Positions 1 to 5,416 of a stretch of DNA of 8,447 nucleotides are shown here, one piece after another. A model generated the notes under the pieces. That model searched no databases, was not told the origin of the DNA, and worked only from the letters and a program-made list of their open reading frames with translations. The DNA lies in contig JBAZPT010000005.1 in the NCBI GenBank assembly GCA_041645535.1, positions 1 through 8,447 on the forward strand, in the 5' to 3' direction. The DNA is from JBAZPT01 sp041645535. GTDB taxonomy: Bacteria > Patescibacteriota > Minisyncoccia > Moranbacterales > UBA2206. Numbering within the stretch: the first letter of the stretch is position 1; every line of letters begins with the position of its first letter. Both the position numbers and the translations under genes were made by a program.

Positions 1-540
1 AAAATTGACGGTTTTATCAATCCCGGACATGTTTCAACCATCATCGGCATCGCGCCATATAAGAAATTAAAAGTTCCGCAGGTCATTACCGGTTTCACCG
101 AAGAGGATGTTTTAGTCGGTATTTATATGTTGATTAAGCAGTTGGCGGAAGGGCGGGTCGAGGTGGAAAATCAATATCTGCGTTCGGTGCGGCCTGATGG
201 CAACCCAACCGCGCGTAAATTGATTTTTGAGGTATTTAGGATTGCTGACGGGCTGTGGCGCGGCTTTGGCAAGATTCCCGGTTCAGGCTTGGAAATAAAA
301 AGTAAATTTAAAAATCAGGATGCGCGTCATAAATATAAAAATATTTTTAAAAAGTTCGTCTTCAAAGAGCAGCGGCAAATGAAAGCTTGCCGCTGCAGCG
401 AGATCATTCGCGGTTTAAGTCGGCCAACCACTTGTCCTTTATTTGGACGCGCTTGCAATCCGGACAAGCCTTTCGGGCCCTGTATGGTCTCGGTTGAGGG
501 TGCCTGCAATTTGGAGTATCGTTTTCAAGATAAATCATGA
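1..540 (+). CDS. hypD: HypD, hydrogenase maturation Fe-S protein (5' truncated by window edge)
   Basis: The open frame runs from base 1 to a TGA at 538-540, giving the last 179 residues of a protein that is usually about 370 aa. HypD is the scaffold that, with HypC, holds the iron while its CN and CO ligands are added during [NiFe]-hydrogenase assembly. Seen here are the family motif DGFINPGHVSTIIG at the start of the fragment (residues 3-16), the VITGFTEEDVL segment, and the C-terminal cysteine cluster: CRC (fragment residues 130 and 132), CPLFGRAC (145, 152), GPCMVS (161) and GAC (169). In the family, part of this cluster binds a [4Fe-4S] cluster and the pattern is very conserved. The stop overlaps the hypE start (ATGA), which indicates translational coupling in one operon. 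hypC would be expected upstream, outside the window. I am confident in the family; the N-terminal half cannot be judged. Confidence 0.95.
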   Translation, partial: KIDGFINPGHVSTIIGIAPYKKLKVPQVITGFTEEDVLVGIYMLIKQLAEGRVEVENQYLRSVRPDGNPTARKLIFEVFRIADGLWRGFGKIPGSGLEIKSKFKNQDARHKYKNIFKKFVFKEQRQMKACRCSEIIRGLSRPTTCPLFGRACNPDKPFGPCMVSVEGACNLEYRFQDKS

Positions 541-1526
541 AAAATCCGACAGCTTTAACGATTAATTTAGAAGACGGCGGCGGCGGCTATAAATCCTGGC
601 TGCTGATCCGGCAATTGAGAAAATTTTTGTCAGTCAAAACCGGCTGGCAGCATCAGCAGGATGACGCCGCCGTCTATCCGCTTGGGAAAAACAATTTAGT
701 TTTTACCACGGACGCTTTTATTGTTGATCCGCTGTTTTTTCCGGGAGGCGATATCGGTAAAATCGCGGTTTGCGGCACAATCAATGATTTGGCGGTGATG
801 GGCGCTAAACCTTTGGGCCTGTCTTTGAGTATGGTAATAGAGGAGGGTTTTCCGCGAGGAGCTTTGTTTAAAATCATGAAATCAATCGATCAGATGTCCA
901 GAGTTGTGCGGGTACCGATCGTAACCGGCGACACCAAGGTGATGGATAAGGGCAAACTGGATAAAATTATTATCACTACTGCCGGCATCGGTTTGGCCGA
1001 AAAAATAATCAGCAACGACGGCGCGCAAGTCGGTGATTTGATTATCACTTCCGGCGATTTGGGAGAACACACCGTCGCCCTGCTGTCAACACGGTTTGAT
1101 TATAAAACTCAGATAAAAAGCGATTCCCGGCCCCTGTGTCAAGAATTAGAGGCGGTTGGCAAATATTTAAAGGCTTGCAAAGATCCGACGCGTGGCGGCT
1201 TGGCGGCAAACATCGCGGAAATAGCGGACAAATCTAAGGTAAAAATTATCCTGGAGGAAAAAAATCTTCCTTTCAAGAAAGAAACAGTCGCGCTATCCGA
1301 ACTGTTGGGGATAGATATTTTTTCCTTCGCTTCGGAAGGCCGGTTTATCGCCGCGATTGCACCGCAACGAGCCGGACTAGTAATCAAAAAATTAAAAAGA
1401 TTTAATCCGCAAGCCAAAATTATCGGTCGAGCCGAGAAGGGCAAAGGGGTGTTTTTGAAAACCGGATTGGGGGGCTTAAGATCGATTGAGATGCCGCGAG
1501 GCAAGCTGATCCCCAGAATCTGTTAG
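537..1526 (+). CDS. hypE: HypE, carbamoyl dehydratase for hydrogenase cyanide ligands
   Basis: The 329-aa product has normal length for HypE, the ATP-dependent enzyme that converts a carbamoyl group on its C-terminal cysteine into a thiocyanate, the source of the CN ligands of [NiFe] hydrogenases. Motifs seen: QDDAAVYPL near residues 41-49, the signature TTDAFIVDPLFFPGGDIGKIAV followed by GTINDLAVMGAKPL (PurM/AIR-synthase fold), VTGDTKV, and CKDPTRGGLAANIAEIA. The protein ends exactly in PRIC, the conserved tail whose terminal Cys (residue 329) is the carbamoyl/cyano carrier. The N-terminal glycine loop reads DGGGG where many homologues have HGSGG, a small variation. The start ATG overlaps the hypD stop in ATGA, so no separate promoter is needed. 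The partner HypF domain is encoded convergently just downstream. Confidence 0.96.
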   Translation: MKNPTALTINLEDGGGGYKSWLLIRQLRKFLSVKTGWQHQQDDAAVYPLGKNNLVFTTDAFIVDPLFFPGGDIGKIAVCGTINDLAVMGAKPLGLSLSMVIEEGFPRGALFKIMKSIDQMSRVVRVPIVTGDTKVMDKGKLDKIIITTAGIGLAEKIISNDGAQVGDLIITSGDLGEHTVALLSTRFDYKTQIKSDSRPLCQELEAVGKYLKACKDPTRGGLAANIAEIADKSKVKIILEEKNLPFKKETVALSELLGIDIFSFASEGRFIAAIAPQRAGLVIKKLKRFNPQAKIIGRAEKGKGVFLKTGLGGLRSIEMPRGKLIPRIC

Positions 1527-1530
1527 CGAC

Positions 1531-1547
1531 ATCCGGTCCCTTCGGAT
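1531..1547. terminator. Possible weak hairpin between convergent genes
   Basis: The 28-base gap between the hypE stop and the HypF-domain stop contains ATCCG / CGGAT (1531-1535 with 1543-1547) around a 7-nt loop, followed on the + strand by ATAAAAAG. The stem is only 5 bp and has no strong T-tract on either strand, so a terminator function is tentative. Confidence 0.25.
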
Positions 1548-1554
1548 AAAAAGT

Positions 1555-2673
1555 TCAGGAGAGGAGATAATATACAAGCTGCCCGAAAGCAAGACTGGCG
1601 TCGCCCGAGGCGATTTTTTTATTTCCGATGGCGCCGCGGGACTTGAGATATGATGAAATTATTCGATTGTCCATCAAACCGCCGCCCAAATAGATCGGAG
1701 CTTTGGAATTCCAGTGCGCGTTAATGATTTTATAGAAGCCTTGAGCTAGATATAATTGCGCAGTCGCGGCCAAGCGTTTTTTATTCCGCCGTAGATTTTT
1801 TATCAGATATTCAAATAAGGGCGTGGTCAGTAAAATCAGTTTTTTTGTTTTTTTATCCGGAAGAATTTTTGGTTTAAGGTCATCATAGGGGATAGTGGAG
1901 TGCTCTTCCAGCAATCGGGTCGGCTGGTGCTTAAATTGTCTTTCGTTGCCGGCAAAGCCCAGAAGCAACGCGATAGCGTCTAAAACCCGGCCGGTGCTGG
2001 ACGTTTCCGTCGTATTGAAACCGCTGCTGAGCTGATTGAATAATAGCGAAAATTCATTCCGGTTATAATATTTCTTCAGATAAACATAGATTTGTTCTTT
2101 GCTTAAAAATTTTGCCAAGACGGCAAGCAGCATTCTTGCCGGTTCTTTTACGGCCAGGTCGGCACCGATCATAATTTGATTTTCCAGCCGGCCGATACGT
2201 TCAAACGTAATAATTTTTGAATGGGTCGCGGTAAATTTGAAAACTTCGCCACCCCAAATTTTATTGTCCTGGCCATAACCGGTGCCATCGCAAGCCAAGC
2301 CGTAAAAACAAGTGTTAAATTTAGTCGGTTTTGTCAGCTGTTCTTCGCCTACGGCCGCAAAGATATGCGCCAGGTGATGTTGGACCGGTAAAAGTTTTGC
2401 CCGATATTTTTTACTTAAATTTTTGCCCAATTCGGTCGTTCGGTATAAAGGATGAAGGTCGATTAAAATTATGTCCGGTTTGATTTTATTTTTTTTGAGA
2501 AAACCGGAGAGCGTCGTTTGGTAGTTTTGAAAATTCTTGTCAATCAGTAAATCACCGAAATCCCGGGAAAAGCAGATTTTATTTTTTGAGTATATAGAAA
2601 AATTACCGGCCGATTCCGCGCCCAAGGCTAAAATTGTTTTATTGCCGCCGGATTTAAGAGTGAATGACTGCAT
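1555..2673 (-). CDS. Stand-alone HypF C-terminal (Kae1-like) carbamoyltransferase domain
   Basis: The 372-aa product from ATG 2673-2671 matches only the C-terminal half of HypF, which is normally about 750 aa. HypF makes carbamoyl-adenylate and passes the carbamoyl group to the C-terminal Cys of HypE. Motifs in order: ALGAESAGNF (family ALGGELKNTF), FGDL, HPLYRTTELG, VQHHLAH (residues 97-103, metal-binding histidines), ACDGTGYG, IWGGEVF, GADLAVKEPARM, SSTGRVLDAIALLLG, LGGGLMDNRI and SGDASLAFGQ. Absent are the acylphosphatase domain, the two zinc fingers and the YrdC-like domain that makes carbamoyl-adenylate. They must be encoded elsewhere or replaced. The frame extends upstream to a TTG at 2715, but a promoter lies across that extension (2708-2680) and points to a leaderless start at 2673. 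TsaD/Kae1 is an alternative family, but GTGYG, WGGE and SSxGRxxDA are HypF-type. Confidence 0.88.
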   Translation of the reverse strand: MQSFTLKSGGNKTILALGAESAGNFSIYSKNKICFSRDFGDLLIDKNFQNYQTTLSGFLKKNKIKPDIILIDLHPLYRTTELGKNLSKKYRAKLLPVQHHLAHIFAAVGEEQLTKPTKFNTCFYGLACDGTGYGQDNKIWGGEVFKFTATHSKIITFERIGRLENQIMIGADLAVKEPARMLLAVLAKFLSKEQIYVYLKKYYNRNEFSLLFNQLSSGFNTTETSSTGRVLDAIALLLGFAGNERQFKHQPTRLLEEHSTIPYDDLKPKILPDKKTKKLILLTTPLFEYLIKNLRRNKKRLAATAQLYLAQGFYKIINAHWNSKAPIYLGGGLMDNRIISSYLKSRGAIGNKKIASGDASLAFGQLVYYLLS

Positions 2674-2679
2674 TTTCTT

Positions 2680-2708
2680 AGCATAACATTTACGCCGTCG
2701 TCTATCAA
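2680..2708 (-). promoter_or_regulatory. Promoter of the HypF-domain gene, probably leaderless
   Basis: On the minus strand TTGATA (2708-2703) is followed after exactly 17 bases by TATGCT (2685-2680), then AAGAAA, then the ATG at 2673. Transcription would begin at or next to the A of the ATG, giving no 5' leader. There is no Shine-Dalgarno sequence before either this ATG or the upstream TTG, which fits a leaderless start. Confidence 0.55.
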
Positions 2709-2792
2709 TCGGCAAGCGCCAACATTACGTTGACCTGACTGTTTTTTTATGTAACCATGGTTAATTAAATTTACCACTAAGCCGCTGAGACG

Positions 2793-2801
2793 TGCTATAA
2801 T
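2793..2801 (+). promoter_or_regulatory. Extended -10 promoter of cca, probably leaderless
   Basis: TGC-TATAAT at 2793-2801 is a perfect extended -10 element. It is followed by six bases (TATAAT again) and then the cca ATG at 2808, so the transcript should begin at or near the start codon. A weak -35 candidate, TTACCA (2771-2776), lies 19 bases upstream. No Shine-Dalgarno motif is present. This promoter diverges from that of the HypF-domain gene. Confidence 0.65.
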
Positions 2802-2807
2802 TATAAT

Positions 2808-4334
2808 ATGTTAAATATCCCGAATTACGTAATAAAAATTATTTCTGACTTGGAGTCTGCCGGCCATGAAGCTTTCGTGGTTGGCGGTTCGGTGCGCGAT
2901 GTGCTGCTAAAATGTGAGCCGAAAGACTGGGATGTGACGACCAACGCGCGGCCGGAAGAGATTCTTAAAGTATTTCCAGGCGGTAAATATGAAAATATTT
3001 TCGGCACAGTGATTGTGCCGGTGAAAAATGATGCAGGTGAAACGGAAGCAGTGGTTGAGGTGACCACCTATCGGAGTGAACAGGGTTATTCAGACCGGCG
3101 GCATCCGGATGAGATTCGTTTTGAGGATGAATTAGATAAAGATTTGGAGCGTCGTGATTTTACGATTAATGCAATGGCTCTTCGCATAACGCATAACGCA
3201 GAACGCATAACGAAAAATGCAGATGCGAAAATCATCGAATCTAAATCTGATTCGCGATATGCGTTACGTGATATGCGTTATGCGATAATAGATTTATTCG
3301 GCGGGCAGAAAGATCTGACAAAAAAAATCATTCGCGCGGTTGGAGAGCCGACAGACAGATTCAAAAAAGACGCCTTGCGCATGCTCCGCGCGATTCGTTT
3401 TTCAGTAGAGCTCGGTTTTGAAATTGAACCGAAAACCGAACGGGCGATCGTTAAGCTGGCTGGCGGGATAAAGTTTATCTCGGGCGAGCGCATCCGTGAT
3501 GAGCTGGTTAAGATTCTCGTTTCACCTAGTCCTAGCGAGGGCATAGAAGCTTTGCAGCAGACTAAACTGCTTCAATATATTTTACCGGAGTTGGAACGAG
3601 GAGTCGGGGTGGCGCAAAACAAACATCATACCCATACCGTCTATAAACATTCTGTTTTGTCATTAAAGTTTTGTCCGTCAAAAGATTGGCGGGTGCGTTT
3701 TGCGGCGCTGCTCCATGATATCGCCAAACCGCAAACCAAGCGGCTGATTGGCGGCGACGCCACTTTTTATAATCACGACGCAGTCGGTGCGCGCGTGGCG
3801 GGCAAAATTATGGCGCGGCTGAAATTTTCCACCGCTGACACGGAAAAAGTTACTACGCTAATCCGCAATCACATGTTCTATTATAATGTGGATGAGGTGA
3901 CGGCGGCGGCGGTGCGCAGGTTGATTGCCAAGGTTGGCAAGGAAAATTTGGAGGATTTGATAAAGATTCGCGTCGGCGACCGGCTCGGTTCAGGCGTACC
4001 CAAGGCCAAGCCGTATAAATTGCGCCATCTGGAGTATATGCTGAAACGGGTGCAGACCGATCCCGTTTCGGTAAAAATGCTAAAAATCAACGGCACGGAT
4101 TTGATGGACGAACTCAAGCTAGCGCCCGGTCCGAAAATCGGCGCGATTCTGGATGTACTGCTTTCCGAAGTGATTGAAGAACCCAAATTGAACACCAAGG
4201 AATACCTGACAAAAAAAAGCAAAGAACTTGATCAGCTTGATATAAACCAACTACGGGCAAAAGCAAAGGAAAAAATTGAAGAAAAAAAGATGGAGGACGA
4301 CCAGGAATTGAAAGGGGAGTTTTGGGTTAAATAA
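2808..4334 (+). CDS. cca: CCA-adding enzyme (tRNA nucleotidyltransferase) with HD domain
   Basis: The 508-aa protein belongs to the class II tRNA nucleotidyltransferase / poly(A) polymerase family, which adds or repairs the 3' CCA of tRNAs in the cytoplasm. The nucleotidyltransferase head shows GGSVRD (26-31), the catalytic pair DWD (D40, D42), and RRDFTINAMAL (115-125). The neck has RMLRAIRFSVELGFEIEP, then GERIRDELVKIL. An HD phosphohydrolase-type domain follows, with HHTHTVYKHS (273-282), LLHDIAKP (H303, D304) and NHMFYY. The C-terminus is a charged, lysine/glutamate-rich tail. Residues 126-159 are an insertion that homologues lack: it lies exactly between NAMAL and IIDLFGG and is encoded by an inverted repeat (3183-3284). 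A CCA-adding enzyme is needed here, because the nearby tRNA-Ala and tRNA-Pro genes do not encode CCA. The ATG at 2808 is chosen because a -10 box ends 6 nt before it. Confidence 0.95.
   Translation: MLNIPNYVIKIISDLESAGHEAFVVGGSVRDVLLKCEPKDWDVTTNARPEEILKVFPGGKYENIFGTVIVPVKNDAGETEAVVEVTTYRSEQGYSDRRHPDEIRFEDELDKDLERRDFTINAMALRITHNAERITKNADAKIIESKSDSRYALRDMRYAIIDLFGGQKDLTKKIIRAVGEPTDRFKKDALRMLRAIRFSVELGFEIEPKTERAIVKLAGGIKFISGERIRDELVKILVSPSPSEGIEALQQTKLLQYILPELERGVGVAQNKHHTHTVYKHSVLSLKFCPSKDWRVRFAALLHDIAKPQTKRLIGGDATFYNHDAVGARVAGKIMARLKFSTADTEKVTTLIRNHMFYYNVDEVTAAAVRRLIAKVGKENLEDLIKIRVGDRLGSGVPKAKPYKLRHLEYMLKRVQTDPVSVKMLKINGTDLMDELKLAPGPKIGAILDVLLSEVIEEPKLNTKEYLTKKSKELDQLDINQLRAKAKEKIEEKKMEDDQELKGEFWVK
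3183..3284. repeat. In-frame palindromic element inside cca
   Basis: The 102-bp segment begins and ends with CGCATAACGCATA (3183-3195) and its exact reverse complement (3272-3284). The next 14 bases pair at 10 positions, so about 23 of 27 outer positions match. The left arm is also internally repetitive (CGCATAACG units). The element is exactly 34 codons, keeps the cca frame, and translates to a polar peptide beginning RITHNAERIT and ending RYALRDMRYA. It falls in a loop between two conserved nucleotidyltransferase motifs. It resembles in principle the Rickettsia palindromic elements that insert in coding genes, but no homology to them is claimed. Confidence 0.8.
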
Positions 4335-4393
4335 TATCTCATCTCTTTACTAAATTACCTTATTAAATTATCATTAGTTTTTATTCGAGTGAT

Positions 4394-4430
4394 GGGCCTA
4401 TAGTAAAGTGGTATTACGCAGCATTTTCAC
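4394..4430 (+). tRNA. tRNA 5' half (acceptor, D-arm, 5' anticodon arm), interrupted
   Basis: The sequence has a 7-nt acceptor strand GGGCCTA (4394-4400), U8-A9, a 4-bp D-stem GTAA/TTAC (4403-4406 with 4414-4417), a canonical D-loop AGTGGTA, G26, and the 5' anticodon-stem strand CAGCA (4419-4423). TTTTCAC follows, which reads as an anticodon loop with TTC (Glu). It is followed not by the 3' stem strand but by CCCGTTAAAT and then another tRNA. Its matching 3' half lies at 4594-4631: the acceptor pairs 7 of 7 (with G3:U70) and the anticodon stem 5 of 5. It could be half of an interrupted tRNA gene, or a relic. G3:U70 is an alanine identity element and conflicts with a Glu anticodon. Confidence 0.6.
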
Positions 4431-4446
4431 CCCGTTAAATTTTCGG

Positions 4447-4517
4447 GGGCCTGTAGTAAAATGGTATTACGCGGCATTCGCATTGCCGAGGTCCGGGTTC
4501 GATTCCCGGCAGGTCCA
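4447..4517 (+). tRNA. tRNA-Ala(CGC)
   Basis: A complete 71-nt cloverleaf. The acceptor GGGCCTG pairs with CAGGTCC (4510-4516), including the G3:U70 wobble that marks alanine tRNAs. The D-stem is GTAA/TTAC with loop AATGGTA. The anticodon stem is CGGCA/TGCCG (4472-4476 with 4484-4488) around TTCGCAT, giving anticodon CGC (4479-4481) with A37. The variable loop has 4 nt and the T-arm is CCGGG-TTCGATT-CCCGG. The discriminator is A4517. The gene continues with CAT, so CCA is not encoded and must be added by an enzyme such as the one encoded by the upstream cca. A -10-like TTAAAT (4435-4440) lies 6 nt before it. It lies entirely between the two halves of another tRNA. Confidence 0.85.
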
Positions 4518-4522
4518 CATTA

Positions 4523-4630
4523 ATATTTAACGGGGCAAGTTGCTCAGGCCCGGGTTCGATTCCCGGTATCTCCACTATATTTAACGGGGCAAGTTGCTGA
4601 GGTGGCGGTTCGATTCCGCCTAGGTCCACC
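4523..4630 (+). repeat. 54-bp tandem repeat carrying tRNA 3' halves
   Basis: Two adjacent 54-bp units (4523-4576 and 4577-4630) start with the same 22 bases, which include ATTTAACGGGG, and each ends with a T-arm and TCCAC. Differences concentrate in the T-stem, the acceptor strand, and the anticodon-stem base at 4545/4599. The T-stem changes are compensatory: CCGGG/CCCGG in unit 1 becomes GGCGG/CCGCC in unit 2. ATTTAACGGGG in both units is the reverse complement of CCCCGTTAAAT at 4430-4440. Confidence 0.85.
4541..4575 (+). pseudogene. Orphan tRNA 3' half (no matching 5' half in the window)
   Basis: This unit has a T-arm CCGGG-TTCGATT-CCCGG, a 3' acceptor strand TATCTCC and discriminator A4574, preceded by TGCTC-AGGC where a 3' anticodon stem and variable loop would be. 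Its acceptor strand would need GGAGATA or GGGGATA, and neither is seen nearby. It does not pair with the 5' half at 4394. It is probably a duplicated or recombined tRNA fragment. Confidence 0.6.
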
Positions 4631-4631
4631 A
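4594..4631 (+). tRNA. tRNA 3' half matching the 5' half at 4394, with encoded CCA
   Basis: T38 (4594), the 3' anticodon-stem strand TGCTG (4595-4599), variable loop AGGT, T-arm GGCGG-TTCGATT-CCGCC, acceptor strand TAGGTCC (4621-4627), A73 and CCA (4629-4631). The acceptor pairs perfectly with GGGCCTA at 4394-4400, and TGCTG pairs with CAGCA at 4419-4423. Joined to the 5' half at the anticodon loop, it gives a 71-nt body, the same length as the nested tRNA-Ala. The 164-nt gap contains the complete tRNA-Ala(CGC) and one orphan 3' half. It could be an interrupted functional gene or debris of recombination. Confidence 0.55.
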
Positions 4632-4642
4632 ATATTATAATA

Positions 4643-4710
4643 GGGTTCGTCAGGTCATCCGACCTGACGCCCTGTCATCCGACAGGGCGATTCCCGGTAG
4701 GTTTTCACCA
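4643..4710 (+). pseudogene. Decayed tRNA T-arm relic interrupted by twin hairpins
   Basis: GGGTTCG (4643-4649) and ATTCCC (4690-4695) are the two sides of a tRNA T-arm, GGG-TTCGATT-CCC, split inside the T-loop by about 40 bases. After it come GGTAGG and a T-run, then ACCA (4707-4710), resembling the 3' end of the neighbouring tRNA half but with extra bases in the acceptor. Only 3 bp of the T-stem pair, so it is no longer a working tRNA end. Confidence 0.55.
4648..4689. repeat. Twin hairpins with identical loops
   Basis: Two adjacent stem-loops: CGTCAGGT/ACCTGACG (4648-4655 with 4662-4669) and CGCCCTGT/ACAGGGCG (4668-4675 with 4682-4689). Each has an 8-bp stem and the same 6-nt loop CATCCG; the two stems share the two bases at 4668-4669. 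The stem sequences differ while loop and size are kept, as in a small hairpin repeat family. The pair sits in the T-loop position of a tRNA relic. Confidence 0.75.
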
Positions 4711-4715
4711 TTTTT

Positions 4716-4744
4716 TTCACAAAAAACGTACTCTGTGTTAAACT
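4716..4744 (+). promoter_or_regulatory. Promoter of the orphan gene at 4813
   Basis: TTCACA (4716-4721), a 17-bp spacer, then TAAACT (4739-4744) preceded by TGT (extended -10). Transcription would start near 4751 and leave a leader of about 60 nt before the ATG at 4813, in contrast with the leaderless housekeeping genes in this window. Confidence 0.55.
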
Positions 4745-4812
4745 AAAGATATACATCGCGATTGTTTCCAGTGTTCCGAGATTTTACAAAAATCGGAAAA
4801 AAGGGGGGGGCA

Positions 4813-5328
4813 ATGAACGAGCTTGGCGGTTCTTTCAAACAATTGATTTGTGATCTCTCTCTGTTTTCAAGACAAGCATGTTGCTTGGACAAGGATGTGA
4901 ATAAAGTATTAGGGTTTTTTTCCTCAGGCACCATTTTTTTTGACCAGTTCACCGGATATAACAAACGATTCTCCGCCGATGTCATTAAAGCGTTTTACTG
5001 GTCTAAAACCTCTTTACTTGTTCTTAGATTGTACAACCTGACGGAGTTAGAGACGGGTGAGCTCGTAAATCAAAAAGCATTCTGTTATCGGATTAATGTC
5101 TCGCCGCAATTAATGAAAGCTGTCGGAACAATGTATGAGGAATTGGGAAGAGTCCATATATCAGGCATGGTTGCCGGTTCAGGAATTTCTAACTCCTTCG
5201 TACTGTGTCCGGACAGGCCAGAATTACTTGAAACTGCTGACGGGGCTGGGCGTGACGTCATGTGTGATGACCTGGAATACGAACAGGCTATTGAGTTCGA
5301 GACATGTGAGGTGGAGGGGAATGCCTGA
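4813..5328 (+). CDS. Orphan hypothetical protein, 171 aa
   Basis: I do not recognise this protein. From the ATG at 4813 it has 171 residues, no clear signal peptide and no transmembrane segment. It has several cysteines (including ACC near residue 23) and a strongly acidic C-terminal third. The frame is open upstream to a TTG at 4762, but the ATG is preferred because a purine tract of six A and eight G (4797-4810) directly precedes it and can serve as ribosome-binding site. The G-run is unusually long for such a site. The gene has its own promoter (4716-4744) and a terminator (5336-5361) just after the stop, so it is a self-contained transcription unit. Its position beside a disturbed tRNA cluster suggests an acquired accessory gene, but nothing in the sequence shows its function. 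Confidence 0.65.
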   Translation: MNELGGSFKQLICDLSLFSRQACCLDKDVNKVLGFFSSGTIFFDQFTGYNKRFSADVIKAFYWSKTSLLVLRLYNLTELETGELVNQKAFCYRINVSPQLMKAVGTMYEELGRVHISGMVAGSGISNSFVLCPDRPELLETADGAGRDVMCDDLEYEQAIEFETCEVEGNA

Positions 5329-5335
5329 CTTTTTT

Positions 5336-5370
5336 TGCGGCCCTCTTTCAAGCGGGCCGCATTTCTTTTC
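5336..5370 (+). terminator. Intrinsic terminator of the 171-aa gene
   Basis: TGCGGCCC (5336-5343) pairs with GGGCCGCA (5354-5361), an 8-bp GC-rich stem with a 10-nt loop, followed by TTTCTTTT. It begins 7 bases after the stop codon. Confidence 0.8.
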
Positions 5371-5379
5371 AATTCGGCC

Positions 5380-5408
5380 TTGATTTTTTAATAAAATCAG
5401 GCTAAAAT
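5380..5408 (+). promoter_or_regulatory. Promoter of the DUF360 membrane protein gene
   Basis: TTGATT (5380-5385), exactly 17 bases, then TAAAAT (5403-5408). The ATG follows 8 bases later at 5417 with no Shine-Dalgarno sequence, so the transcript has almost no leader. Confidence 0.6.
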
Positions 5409-5416
5409 AAAACATT

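Noticed and set aside
1139..1504. A 121-aa minus-strand frame within hypE.
   Set aside because: It lies wholly opposite a strongly conserved gene and shows no family motif or start signal.
2674..2715. TTG start giving 14 extra residues to the HypF-domain protein.
   Set aside because: No ribosome-binding site, basic low-complexity sequence, and the region holds a good promoter ending before the ATG at 2673.
4424..4600. Group I intron in the tRNA anticodon loop.
   Set aside because: The gap is only about 164 nt, contains another tRNA, and shows no recognisable P3-P7 core.
4435..4632. A 65-aa minus-strand frame with repeated GIEPGP/GIEPPP words.
   Set aside because: It is the antisense of tRNA T-arms (TTCGATTCC), a well-known source of false proteins.
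4648..4689. CRISPR-like repeats from the two hairpins.
   Set aside because: Only two units, with differing stems and no spacers. No cas genes are present in the window.
4762..4812. TTG start for the 171-aa protein.
   Set aside because: The purine-rich RBS lies inside this extension, immediately before the ATG at 4813.
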